Shown: positions 5,462-13,584 of the stretch, in pieces
Numbering within the stretch: position 1 is the first letter of the stretch
Layout: each line of letters begins with the position of its first letter
Assembly: GCA_025455505.1 (NCBI GenBank)
Contig: JALOMK010000012.1
Span: forward strand, 1-15,503
Length of the DNA: 15,503 nt
Reading direction: 5' to 3'
Source: Bacteroidales bacterium
GTDB taxonomy: Bacteria > Bacteroidota > Bacteroidia > Bacteroidales > VadinHA17
Translations under genes and position numbers: made by a program
The notes under the pieces: generated by a model
The model's database searches: none
Seen by the model: only the letters and a program-made list of their open reading frames with translations
What the model was told of the DNA's origin: nothing

Positions 5462-6880
5462 ATGAAAAGAATGCTTGTATTTATTGCAACCCTGATCATT
5501 ACATTTCAGGCCTTTTCTCATCCCTGGAAACCAAGACATTACGTAATTATAGACACTGACGGAGGGATAGATGACATCAGGGCTATCAGCATGCTGCTGG
5601 CCTCCCCCGATGTCAGGATCCTTGCGATAACTGTTTCACCCGGAGCGCTCGACGCCGCCACGGCCTACCGGAAGGTAAGAAGCTTCCTGAATTCCTGCCA
5701 TCACGAAGGCCTCCCTGTCGGGATAAACAACAGTGCATCTTTCAAATCGCCTTCTTTCGCAGCAGCACTCAGCACAAACTGGGGCGATGAGTCATCTGTC
5801 AATCCTGCAGCGGCACCACCTTTTATTTCTGTCACAGGATCTGTTCTGCGCGCCGAAAAAACAAAGGTCAGGTTTATCTGCCTGGGAGGACTTTCATCGG
5901 CTGCGGCAATAATTAATGAAGGCGGAATTTTCAGACAGCAGATTACTGAGATCCTGTGGACATCAGGCGGAAAAGACTATAAAAAAGGCTTCAACTATAA
6001 AATAGATCCCGCAGCGGCTGACAGGATCCTTTCCGGAGATATCCCGGTAAAACTCGTTTCAGCATTCGGGGATAAGGTTTTTTACGATGAAAAACTCCTC
6101 AGTTCATTGCCGGAAATCGGTAATGCTTACGCCCGGGCCCTCCTGAAACCATTGCAGGGAAAGGGCGAAAACGATCATAGTTTCTCTCTGACAGCCTTCG
6201 ATGAAGCTGCACCTCTCCTTCTTCATTACCCTTCCCTATTCAGGACAGAAGGGAACTTCTGCACGCCTGTCAGCATTGAAGCATGCAGGGACAGCCTGCT
6301 GAGGATCGTATCGGGCGAGACTGTTGAGCGGAACCAGGTGATAAGGGTCTTCCCACGCGATCCATCGTTCTATTTCACAGATATTCAGCCCTCAGTAAAT
6401 GCAATTATTTCAGAACACGGAATCGACGAGTGGGTTTCAGGCGTAATCGCGAATGAGTTGCACAGGCACCTCGGAGTTTTTGCTATTATCGGGGTCAAAA
6501 TGGGGATCAGGGCAAGGGAATATTTCTGTACAGGCGTTGACGAGTTCACCGCTTTCTCCCTAGCCGGATCGAATCCTCCCCTGAGCTGCATGAACGATGG
6601 AATACAGGTCAGCACAGGGGCAACCCCCGGCCATGGACTCCTGAGCGTAAAAAGCGAAGAGCCTTACTCAGCAGCTGCCGAGTTCACCTACCTGGGCCGT
6701 AAAATCAGGGTCGCCCTGAAACCTGAATATGCCTCGAAAATAAGCTCTGAGCTTAAGGAAATAGCCTTTGTGCACAGCCTCGACACCGACATCTACTGGG
6801 AACTCGTCAGGAAAAACTCAATAAAGTACTGGCTCAGCATGGACAGGCATGAAATATTCACGATTACAGAATTAAACTAG
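5462..6880 (+). CDS. Exported nucleoside-hydrolase-like protein fused to an FmdE-like domain
   Basis: 472 residues from ATG 5462, chosen because MKRMLVFIATLIITFQAFS is a signal peptide and a -7 box lies just upstream. Residues 26-280 are an inosine/uridine nucleoside hydrolase (IUNH) fold: DTDGGIDD (31-38) is the calcium-binding signature (usually DTDPGIDD), NYKIDPAAADRIL (178-190) and FDEAAPLLLHYP (246-257) match later conserved segments. The His that usually precedes the last Asp is Phe246. Residues 325-450 resemble FmdE (the small subunit family of formylmethanofuran dehydrogenase and its bacterial relatives): HRHLGVFAIIGVKMG (334-348) and SCMNDGIQVSTGATPGHG (375-392). From memory the family pattern is HxHLCPG and TGCTxGKG; here the cysteines of both are replaced (G338, A387) while H334, H336 and C376 remain. 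The pairing of these domains is unusual. It is divergent from the cytochrome fusion (130 nt apart). The IUNH call is firm; the FmdE call is likely; activity is unknown. Confidence 0.82.
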   Translation: MKRMLVFIATLIITFQAFSHPWKPRHYVIIDTDGGIDDIRAISMLLASPDVRILAITVSPGALDAATAYRKVRSFLNSCHHEGLPVGINNSASFKSPSFAAALSTNWGDESSVNPAAAPPFISVTGSVLRAEKTKVRFICLGGLSSAAAIINEGGIFRQQITEILWTSGGKDYKKGFNYKIDPAAADRILSGDIPVKLVSAFGDKVFYDEKLLSSLPEIGNAYARALLKPLQGKGENDHSFSLTAFDEAAPLLLHYPSLFRTEGNFCTPVSIEACRDSLLRIVSGETVERNQVIRVFPRDPSFYFTDIQPSVNAIISEHGIDEWVSGVIANELHRHLGVFAIIGVKMGIRAREYFCTGVDEFTAFSLAGSNPPLSCMNDGIQVSTGATPGHGLLSVKSEEPYSAAAEFTYLGRKIRVALKPEYASKISSELKEIAFVHSLDTDIYWELVRKNSIKYWLSMDRHEIFTITELN

Positions 6881-6892
6881 ACCCACCCCTGA

Positions 6893-6909
6893 CCCCTCCG
6901 GCGGAGGGG
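6893..6909. terminator. GC-rich hairpin between convergent genes
   Basis: CCCCTCCG and CGGAGGGG form an 8-bp perfect stem around one G, 13 nt after the stop of the nucleoside-hydrolase fusion and before the end of the leftward fumarase gene. There is no T tract, so it is at best a bidirectional barrier. It follows the decamer CCACCCCTGA (6883-6892), also present at 1545-1554 near another palindrome. Confidence 0.5.
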
Positions 6910-6915
6910 AATCAA

Positions 6916-6971
6916 ATGCCGCATGCCGCATACCGCATACCACATGCCTCATGCCGTTATGCCTTTACGCC
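6916..6971. repeat. 7-nt tandem repeat (ATRCCNC) touching the fumarase stop codon
   Basis: Heptads ATGCCGC (twice), ATACCGC, ATACCAC, ATGCCTC, followed by two 8-nt units (ATGCCGTT, ATGCCTTT) and ACGCC. The last units cover the fumarase stop codon (6967-6965), so the repeat reaches the very end of that gene. Confidence 0.85.
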
Positions 6972-8581
6972 TTGTTATTGTATTCATCAAAAAAATCGTT
7001 TCCCTTGTCATCGGTGATGATGAAGGCAGCCATATTCTCAACCCTTATCCTGCGAACGGCCTCCATGCCCATCTCCTCGAAATCGACTAGTTCAACGGAT
7101 TTTATATTTTCCGCCGCAAGGATAGCCGCCGGGCCTCCTATGGATCCAAGATAGAAGCCTCCGTGCTTCCTGCATGATTCTATCACCTGGCGGCTCCTGT
7201 TGCCCTTTGCAAGCATTATCATCGATCCCCCCAGGCCCTGGAACTGTTCAACATACGTGTCCATGCGCCCGGCAGTCGTAGGCCCGAAGCTCCCTGACGG
7301 CATCCCCTCTGGTGTCTTAGCCGGTCCTGCATAGTAAACAGGGTGATTTTTGAAATACTCAGGCATGGGTTCCCCTTCATCTATCATCTTCTTGATGCGG
7401 GCATGCGCCATATCCCTTGCAACAATCAGTGTGCCGCTCAGGCTTAACCTTGTCTTTACGGGGTATTTTGTAAGCTCCGCCAGGACTTCCTTCATGGGCC
7501 TGTCAAGATCGATCTTCACAGGCTTCTCAAGTTCAGGAGCCCTTGCCGGCATGAACTGCTGCGGATTCCTTTCGAGCTCCTCCAGGAAAATCCCTTCAGG
7601 GGTGATCTTAGCCTTGATATTCCTGTCGGCGCTGCAGCTCACTCCCAGTCCCACCGGGCACGAAGCTGCATGCCTCGGCAACCTTATCACCCTCACATCA
7701 TGAACAAAGTATTTACCTCCGAACTGGGCGCCTACCCCGTATTCATGGCATATCTTTTCTATCTTCTTTTCCCATTCGGTGTCGCGGAAAGCCCGTCCCG
7801 CAGCATTTCCCGTCTGTGGAAGGTCATCAAGATAACCTGCTGATGCCTCCTTGACTGTTTTAAGTGTAGCCTCAGCCGAGGTGCCGCCGATCACAAGGGC
7901 CAGGTGGTAGGGAGGACAGGCAGAAGTGCCGAGATCCTTAATCTTTTCTTTTACAAACTTTATGAGCGATTCCTCGTTCAGGAGCGACTTCGACTGCTGG
8001 TACAGGAAGGTCTTGTTCGCCGATCCGCCTCCCTTTGTAATGAAAAGGAATTCATAAGTATTCCCCTCCGTCGAATATATGTCAACCTGGGCAGGCAGGT
8101 TGGAGCCTGTATTCTTTTCCTCGAACATAGTAAGCGGAACAATCTGTGAGTACCTCAGGTTCCTGTCCCTGAAAGTCTCATATATGCCCCTGGAAAGATG
8201 CAGGGCATCATTGCCGCCTGTAAAAACATCCTCTCCCTTCTTTGCAATCACAATTGCAGTCCCTGTATCCTGGCACCACGGCAGCTCTTCCTTAGATGAA
8301 ATTACAGTATTCCTCAGCATTACGTATGCCACGAACCTGTCGTTGTCGGTGGCTTCGGGGTCGTCAAGAATTGAAGCAAGCTTCTCGAGGTGGGAGCGCC
8401 TCAGGAAAAAGCTTATGTCCGAAACAGCTTCCCTCGCGAGCAGCTCAAGCCCTGCAGGGTCGACCCTGAGGATTTTCCTTCCGCATTCCTCCGACAGCCT
8501 TACATGATCACGTGTAAGCAGCCTGTAACTTGTAGAGTCCTCTCCATGCTGGATAGGCTTCTCATAAATGAAATCTGCCAT
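6965..8581 (-). CDS. Fumarate hydratase class I ([4Fe-4S], FumA/FumB type)
   Basis: Cytoplasmic interconversion of fumarate and (S)-malate in the TCA cycle or its reductive branch to succinate. 538 residues from ATG 8581 (E. coli FumA has 548), with the alpha and beta parts in one chain. The three [4Fe-4S] cysteines are present at C103 (PWCQDTGTA), C222 ([18 protein letters not shown]) and C316 ([15 protein letters not shown]), with spacings of 119 and 94 residues as in known class I fumarases. [13 protein letters not shown] (183-195) and the C-terminal TTAGRMD and [13 protein letters not shown] segments are also typical. I chose ATG 8581 because it lies 4 nt after the stop of the upstream hydrolase gene, with AAAGG overlapping that stop region as a weak ribosome site. 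The two genes form one transcription unit. Such fumarases are oxygen-sensitive, which fits an anaerobe. Confidence 0.95.
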   Translation of the reverse strand: MADFIYEKPIQHGEDSTSYRLLTRDHVRLSEECGRKILRVDPAGLELLAREAVSDISFFLRRSHLEKLASILDDPEATDNDRFVAYVMLRNTVISSKEELPWCQDTGTAIVIAKKGEDVFTGGNDALHLSRGIYETFRDRNLRYSQIVPLTMFEEKNTGSNLPAQVDIYSTEGNTYEFLFITKGGGSANKTFLYQQSKSLLNEESLIKFVKEKIKDLGTSACPPYHLALVIGGTSAEATLKTVKEASAGYLDDLPQTGNAAGRAFRDTEWEKKIEKICHEYGVGAQFGGKYFVHDVRVIRLPRHAASCPVGLGVSCSADRNIKAKITPEGIFLEELERNPQQFMPARAPELEKPVKIDLDRPMKEVLAELTKYPVKTRLSLSGTLIVARDMAHARIKKMIDEGEPMPEYFKNHPVYYAGPAKTPEGMPSGSFGPTTAGRMDTYVEQFQGLGGSMIMLAKGNRSRQVIESCRKHGGFYLGSIGGPAAILAAENIKSVELVDFEEMGMEAVRRIRVENMAAFIITDDKGNDFFDEYNNKA

Positions 8582-8585
8582 GCCT

Positions 8586-9437
8586 TTATTTTTTGTTAAG
8601 TTCGGAAAATTCAAACTTCTTCCCGGCCCTTATGCCTTTTGGTGTCATTGCAAGCCTGCAGCATTCAGTATGCTCGTCATGCTGAAAAACAAGAACATGC
8701 CCCCCTTCCTCCGCCATCTTCAGCAGCCTGTCCTTCTCATCTATCGTTTTTAGCGACTCAATGTCATAGCTCATGTTCCAGATCAGCGGTATATGTGCAG
8801 CCGTTGGAATAAGGTCCCCGGCAAAGATCACCTTCTGTCCCCTGTAATCTATAACCGCGATCATCAGACCCGGAGTATGGCCGTAACAGATTATTACTGA
8901 AAAGCCCGGGAAGAGTTCTCCTTCTTCATCCACAAGATTAAGTCTCCCGCTTTGCCCTATCGGAAGGATATTCTCCTCCAGGAAGGAATCGGCCTCCCTG
9001 GGGTTATTTTTCACAGCCCACTCCCACTGGCTGCGGCTTACATGGTAGATTGCATTCGGGAATACAGCTTCATAGCCTCCTGAATCTGCTTTCCTGAAAC
9101 AGCCCCCGCAGTGATCTGCGTGAAGGTGGGTCAGGAAAACATCTGTAATGTCACCCGGGGAATATCCTCTTTTCGCGAGCCCCTCAAGCAAACCCTCTCC
9201 GCCGTGCAGGTGAACATGACTGAAGAATTTCTCATCCTGCTTGTCGCCCCAGCCGGCATCAATAAGTATAACCCGTCCGCCGGTTTCAACAACAAGCGAA
9301 CGAAGTGAAAGTACAATCAGGTTATTGACGTCGGAACAATATACCCGTGACCAGAGTACCTTTGGCACCACACCGAACATTGCTCCCCCGTCGGTTCTGA
9401 AATTTGCAATATTGATCAGGGATAGCTTCATTGGCAT
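8586..9437 (-). CDS. Metallo-beta-lactamase-fold hydrolase (AHL-lactonase-like subfamily)
   Basis: Cytoplasmic zinc-dependent hydrolase of 283 residues from ATG 9437, preceded by AGGAAA; ATG 9431 is an alternative two codons later. The full zinc set is visible: HLHADH (104-109), H187 in GHTPG, D208 in AGDLIP and H253 in FQHDEH. Length and motifs fit the broad lactonase-like group (N-acyl homoserine lactonase and relatives), but members act on many esters, lactones and thioesters, so the substrate is open. No signal peptide. It is the first gene of a unit with fumarase 4 nt downstream, which hints at an intermediary-metabolism role (for example a lactone or thioester) rather than quorum quenching. 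Confidence 0.88.
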   Translation of the reverse strand: MPMKLSLINIANFRTDGGAMFGVVPKVLWSRVYCSDVNNLIVLSLRSLVVETGGRVILIDAGWGDKQDEKFFSHVHLHGGEGLLEGLAKRGYSPGDITDVFLTHLHADHCGGCFRKADSGGYEAVFPNAIYHVSRSQWEWAVKNNPREADSFLEENILPIGQSGRLNLVDEEGELFPGFSVIICYGHTPGLMIAVIDYRGQKVIFAGDLIPTAAHIPLIWNMSYDIESLKTIDEKDRLLKMAEEGGHVLVFQHDEHTECCRLAMTPKGIRAGKKFEFSELNKK

Positions 9438-9515
9438 TATTTCCTGTAAAATTAAACGAAATTCCAATTAACTTTAAGCTGTTGCACGCATAATGAAATT
9501 TATAAACAGATACAA

Positions 9516-10379
9516 ATGAAAAAACTTCTTGCTTCTTTTTCAGCTGCCATCCTGGCGTTGTCTCTCTCAGCCCAGACAGGCAAGGTGCTCGACAACCTTT
9601 CGATGCCCAGCAAAATTCTAAAAATGGACAGGAAATATGCAGTTTACCTGCCGCCCGATTACGAGAGCTCTCAGAGATCGTATCCCGTCCTCTACCTCCT
9701 GCATGGCTCCGGCGACGACCAGACGGGATGGGTGCAGTTCGGGGAAGTGCTTACTATTGCCGACGCGGCAATAAAGTCAGGAAAGGCAACAGCGATGGTA
9801 ATAATAATGCCCGATGCAAATACAGGGAAAAGAGGCTACGAGAACGATGTAAAAAACGAATGGCGCTATGAAGACTTCTTCTTCCAGGAGTTCATGCCCT
9901 TTGTTGAAAAGACCTACAGGATCAAAGCTGAAAAACGCTACAGGGCAATCTCCGGTCTCTCCATGGGAGGAGGAGGCACTTTCACATACGCACTTCATCA
10001 TCCGGAGCTTTTTTCATCGGCCTGCCCCCTGAGCGCCTCAACGGGTCTGCTCAACAGGGAACAGCTGAACAATTACAGATCTTTCCAGGGAATGGAAGGT
10101 ATCACTGAAGCCGACAAGGAAGCCTATTTCAAGAGGCAGAGCGTTCTGTACATGGTCGAAAACATGCCTGACGACCAGAAGAAAGCTGTCAGATGGTACA
10201 TCGACTGCGGCGATGACGACTTCCTCTTTGAAGGCAACTCGCTTGTTCACATCGCGATGCGCAAAAAGGAGATCCCTCATGAATTCAGGATAAGGAACGG
10301 GGGCCACACCTGGACGTACTGGAGGGAGTCGCTGCCGGAAGTTCTTGAATTCGTGTCAATGGCCTTCCACCAGTTCTGA
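9516..10379 (+). CDS. Secreted CE1-like esterase (esterase D/feruloyl esterase family)
   Basis: Periplasmic or secreted alpha/beta-hydrolase of 287 residues. MKKLLASFSAAILALSLSAQ is a signal peptide with likely cleavage after SAQ. The fold signature includes YPVLYLLHGSGDDQTGW (56-72), MVIIMPDANTG (94-104) and the nucleophile elbow GLSMGGGG (147-154, Ser149). D234/D235 and H264 (NGGHTWTYWR) complete the triad. The closest families are carbohydrate esterase family 1 (acetylxylan and feruloyl esterases) and enterochelin-esterase-like proteins; removal of acyl groups from plant or algal glycans is most likely. It is divergent from the hydrolase/fumarase unit (78-nt gap, with TAACTTTA at 9469-9476 as a weak -7 box) and convergent with the phospholipase D gene only 7 nt away. 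Confidence 0.9.
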   Translation: MKKLLASFSAAILALSLSAQTGKVLDNLSMPSKILKMDRKYAVYLPPDYESSQRSYPVLYLLHGSGDDQTGWVQFGEVLTIADAAIKSGKATAMVIIMPDANTGKRGYENDVKNEWRYEDFFFQEFMPFVEKTYRIKAEKRYRAISGLSMGGGGTFTYALHHPELFSSACPLSASTGLLNREQLNNYRSFQGMEGITEADKEAYFKRQSVLYMVENMPDDQKKAVRWYIDCGDDDFLFEGNSLVHIAMRKKEIPHEFRIRNGGHTWTYWRESLPEVLEFVSMAFHQF

Positions 10380-10386
10380 GTCCGGT

Positions 10387-11577
10387 TCAAAGGCTTTCAG
10401 GCGGATGCGATTTCGTCCTCTTGGCCGAAAGTATGAACATAAGACGCATCAATAGCCTTATCATCTGGTAAGAAGTCCAGTCGGCAAGCCTCTGGAGCAA
10501 GCTCCAGTGTTGTGTATACTGGTCCACGGTGACCTGCCGGCATTCCTTTTTTATGATCCGCAGGAGGATCTCCTCGAAGCTTTGAGTAAAACCGCTGTCG
10601 AGGATGTCGATGTTCATCTCAATACTCCCGTAATCGCTGAGGTGGTTGAGATTATAGCTGCCCACTGTACACCACAGTCCGTCTACAGTTGCAACCTTGG
10701 CGTGGAGGTTTGAAGTAAGGTATTCGTATATCCTTATATTGTTCCTGAGGATAAATCCATAAAGGAAATTAGTGGCACGCTTCACAATGGGCGCATCCGA
10801 TTCGGCGGCCAGGACTATTATAATATCAACCCCCCTCCTGCTTGCATTGCTGAGCAGCTTTCGCTCATTCCTGCCCGGGAGAAAATAACTTGCGAATATA
10901 ATCATCCTCTCCTTTGCATGCCTTATGGCTGACCTGTAACTCTTAAGAATTTCAATCTTATTCCTGTACCAGTTATTTTGCAGGACCCTGATCCTTATAT
11001 CTTCTTCATAATGGACAGGGTTATGCAACATTTCGTGGCTGCGCTCCTTCTTTGACAGGAAAGTCTTGTTCCATAATTTCTTTAGTATGTAAAGAATGTG
11101 GGAGCACTCCGGCCCCTTTACAAGAACCGCAAAATCGAGCCATTCCTTCTTCCCCGGCCTCCCATGGTAACGGTTTGCTACATTCATACCTCCGACTATT
11201 GCAAGCTCGCCGTCGACAAGAAGTACCTTGTGATGAAGCCTCAGACTGAACTGAAAATCCTTTGAGATCAGTCCAGGGGAAAAAAGCCTGAAGAGTATCC
11301 CTGCTTCCTCCGCCTGGCTTATAAGCTCCCTTGAGAAGCTTTCCCCTCCGTAGGCATCGAGAAGGAAATAAACTTTCACCCCCCTCCGGGAAGCCCGTAT
11401 GAGAGCACTAATAAAAGACCTTCCGGTGTCATCATCATCAACAATATATGTCTGGAAATGAATGAAATGTCTTGCGTTGTCAATAGCCTTGCGGCAGGCA
11501 GAAAAGTAAGAACTTCCGCTTTTCAGCAGCTCAACGGAATGCCCGTTCTTGTAATCTCTGCTTTTCGGGACTTTCAT
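10387..11577 (-). CDS. Phospholipase D/cardiolipin synthase family protein (ClsB-like)
   Basis: Phosphatidyl-transfer enzyme of 396 residues with two HKD motifs: H115-K117-D122 (LHHKVLLVDG) and H292-K294-D299 (LHAKVATVDG), each followed by the usual GGMN or GSYN segment. It lacks the two N-terminal membrane helices of ClsA and is close in length to ClsB (413), so it is probably a peripheral membrane enzyme making cardiolipin or a related lipid. The C-terminus (about 370-385) has a hydrophobic, arginine-flanked stretch that may contact the membrane. A perfect -7 box lies 23 nt upstream. It is convergent with the esterase gene and divergent from the heparinase-like gene. Confidence 0.88.
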   Translation of the reverse strand: MKVPKSRDYKNGHSVELLKSGSSYFSACRKAIDNARHFIHFQTYIVDDDDTGRSFISALIRASRRGVKVYFLLDAYGGESFSRELISQAEEAGILFRLFSPGLISKDFQFSLRLHHKVLLVDGELAIVGGMNVANRYHGRPGKKEWLDFAVLVKGPECSHILYILKKLWNKTFLSKKERSHEMLHNPVHYEEDIRIRVLQNNWYRNKIEILKSYRSAIRHAKERMIIFASYFLPGRNERKLLSNASRRGVDIIIVLAAESDAPIVKRATNFLYGFILRNNIRIYEYLTSNLHAKVATVDGLWCTVGSYNLNHLSDYGSIEMNIDILDSGFTQSFEEILLRIIKKECRQVTVDQYTQHWSLLQRLADWTSYQMIRLLMRLMFILSAKRTKSHPPESL

Positions 11578-11599
11578 AACTCAGGCCTTGTCATCACAA

Positions 11600-11607
11600 C
11601 AAATATA
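11600..11607 (-). promoter_or_regulatory. -7 box of the phospholipase D gene
   Basis: TATATTTG on the minus strand matches TAnnTTTG fully and lies 23 nt from ATG 11577. No clear -33 box. A mirrored TATATTTA at 11636-11643 on the plus strand could serve the divergent heparinase-like gene 30 nt upstream of its start. Confidence 0.5.
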
Positions 11608-11672
11608 GTCATAAAATAAAGAAGCATAATTTGGCTATATTTACATTCAGAAAAACCCTAAAAGATACCGAA

Positions 11673-13544
11673 ATGAAGTCTTTCAGCTCCCTGGCTTTCA
11701 TTATTCCCGTGTTTCTTCTTCTTCCGCTTACGGCATCATGCCAGGCCGACACAGGAACGGAGCCTGCCGCCATACCTGTCCATCCGCGGATACTTCTTGG
11801 CGCGGGCGGGGAATCAGCCATCAGCCACAACATTGAATCTGACAAGACCTGGAGCACGATACACCAGTTCATTATCAATGAGTCAGGAAAAATGCTTACA
11901 AAGGCTCCGGTAGAGAGAGTCCTCATCGGAAGGAGGCTCCTCGACAAATCAAGGGAGGCGCTGAAAAGAATATTCTACCTCTCCTACTCCTACAGGATGA
12001 CTGGTGACATAAGGTACCTGACGCGTGCGAAGACCGAGCTGAACGCAATATCCGCCTTCAGCGACTGGAATCCCTCACACTTCCTCGATGTAGCCGAAAT
12101 GACAATGGCGGCTGCCATCGGGTACGACTGGCTTCACGCTTCACTTGATGAGACAACGAAAAGCAATGTAAAGACAGCCATAATCGAGAAGGGTCTCCGT
12201 CAGTCACTCGATGTGAAGTACAATAGCTGGTTGAAGGCAACCCATAACTGGAACCAGGTCTGCAACGCCGGGATGACATATGGCGCCCTTGCTGTTTATG
12301 AGGATGAGCCGGTGATGGCACAGGAGATCATCGACAGGGCGCTGACATCCATATTGCTCCCCATGAAGGATTATGAACCCGACGGTGCCTACCCCGAGGG
12401 ATATGGATACTGGGGATATGGCACCAGCTTCAATGTGATGTTTCTCAGCGCAGTGGAACTTGTCTTCGGAAAAGAAGCCGTGCCGGGTCTGTCGGAAGGA
12501 TTCCTTGCAACGGCAGGATATCTCGAAAATATGACAGGCCCCAACGGTAATTCATTCAATTATTCCGACGCCGGCCAGGGGGGGAGCATGCAGCCGGCAA
12601 TGTTCTGGTTTGCAAACAGGCTGGGTGATCCTTCGCTCCTCTGGTCAGAGAAATTTCACATCGAAACCAAAAATCCGCCGAACGACAGGCTTCTCCCGGC
12701 AGCAATGATATGGGGAGCAGGTCTTACAATGGACAAGGTCACCGCTCCGCCGTACCTGATATGGTCAGGCCAGGGCAAAAATCCTGTTGCAATGATGCGT
12801 TCATCATGGACCGACAGGGATGCAGTTTACCTGGCACTCAAAGCCGGTTCCCCTTCAGTAAACCACGGTCACATGGATGTCGGCTCCTTTATTATGGAAT
12901 CGGGGGGCGTAAGATGGGCAATGGATTTCGGCATGCAGGACTACAACTCGCTCGAACAGGCAGGAGTGAACCTGTGGGGCATGGCACAAAATTCGCAGCG
13001 CTGGCAGGTGTTCAGGTATAATAACTATGTACATAACACCCTCACTGTCAACAACCAGCTGCAGCAGGTAAAAGGCAGCTCACGTATTGACGGAGTTTCT
13101 GCCGGTACCCTGATGCTTAATGCGAAAACAGACCTCACGTCACTCTATGAAGGCAGCCTTAAAAAAGCCCAGAGGGGCGTGGCGATTGTTGATGGAAGAT
13201 ACGTCGAAGTCATGGACGAGGTGGAAACGATGAATGAAGCTTCCACTATAAGGTGGACAATGCTCACCCCGGCTGAAGTGACAATCACCGGAAGCAACAC
13301 AGCGGTACTGTCGAAAAACGGGAAAAAACTTACCCTGCTTGTGAAGGCGCCGGCAGTGCTTACAATGAAAACATGGAGCACCGAACCTTCGAATAGCTGG
13401 GATGCAAAAAATCCAGGTACAATTCTTGTCGGCTTTGAAGCAGCTGTCCCGGCAAATTCAAAAGCCGTCCTGAAAGTGCTTCTTCTTCCGGAGGGAGTTT
13501 CCGAAAACAGCGGCGTCAGTTCCAAAACACTTGCGGAATGGTAA
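11673..13544 (+). CDS. Heparinase II/III-like polysaccharide lyase, lipoprotein
   Basis: 623 residues from ATG 11673; upstream codons are open but carry no signal, whereas MKSFSSLAFIIPVFLLLPLT followed by ASC (Cys23) is a lipoprotein-type signal. An alpha-toroid catalytic part (about 35-345) contains HNWNQVCNAGMTYGA (191-205) and PEGYGYWGYGTSF (241-253), the Asn/His/Tyr neighbourhood used in uronate lyases. The beta-sandwich part (about 365-620) contains VNHGHMDVGSFIMESGGVRW (396-415) and YVHNTL (452-457). This matches the heparinase II/III superfamily (polysaccharide lyase families 12, 17, 21 and others), which cleaves uronate-containing glycans by beta-elimination; the exact family and substrate cannot be set by eye. 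It likely faces the periplasm or outer surface. The sugar-isomerase-like gene follows after 40 nt. Confidence 0.85.
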   Translation: MKSFSSLAFIIPVFLLLPLTASCQADTGTEPAAIPVHPRILLGAGGESAISHNIESDKTWSTIHQFIINESGKMLTKAPVERVLIGRRLLDKSREALKRIFYLSYSYRMTGDIRYLTRAKTELNAISAFSDWNPSHFLDVAEMTMAAAIGYDWLHASLDETTKSNVKTAIIEKGLRQSLDVKYNSWLKATHNWNQVCNAGMTYGALAVYEDEPVMAQEIIDRALTSILLPMKDYEPDGAYPEGYGYWGYGTSFNVMFLSAVELVFGKEAVPGLSEGFLATAGYLENMTGPNGNSFNYSDAGQGGSMQPAMFWFANRLGDPSLLWSEKFHIETKNPPNDRLLPAAMIWGAGLTMDKVTAPPYLIWSGQGKNPVAMMRSSWTDRDAVYLALKAGSPSVNHGHMDVGSFIMESGGVRWAMDFGMQDYNSLEQAGVNLWGMAQNSQRWQVFRYNNYVHNTLTVNNQLQQVKGSSRIDGVSAGTLMLNAKTDLTSLYEGSLKKAQRGVAIVDGRYVEVMDEVETMNEASTIRWTMLTPAEVTITGSNTAVLSKNGKKLTLLVKAPAVLTMKTWSTEPSNSWDAKNPGTILVGFEAAVPANSKAVLKVLLLPEGVSENSGVSSKTLAEW

Positions 13545-13557
13545 ATGAAATTAATTC

Positions 13558-13565
13558 TAACTTTG
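13558..13565 (+). promoter_or_regulatory. -7 box before the hydroxypyruvate-isomerase-like gene
   Basis: TAACTTTG fully matches TAnnTTTG, 19 nt before ATG 13585 and just after the lyase stop. The nearest TTG is 24 nt upstream (13531-13533), which is rather far. It may give the last two genes their own transcription. Confidence 0.5.
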
Positions 13566-13584
13566 TTGCCATATATTGTAAACC

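Noticed and set aside
5332..5499. N-terminal extension of the cytochrome fusion gene
   Set aside because: The extra 56 residues are not signal-like, overlap the start of the divergent gene and its -7 box, and the membrane anchor with MKMKKF start lies downstream.
8586..9437. Quorum-quenching AHL lactonase
   Set aside because: The zinc motif is shared by a very broad family, and the operon partner is fumarase; no quorum-sensing gene is nearby.
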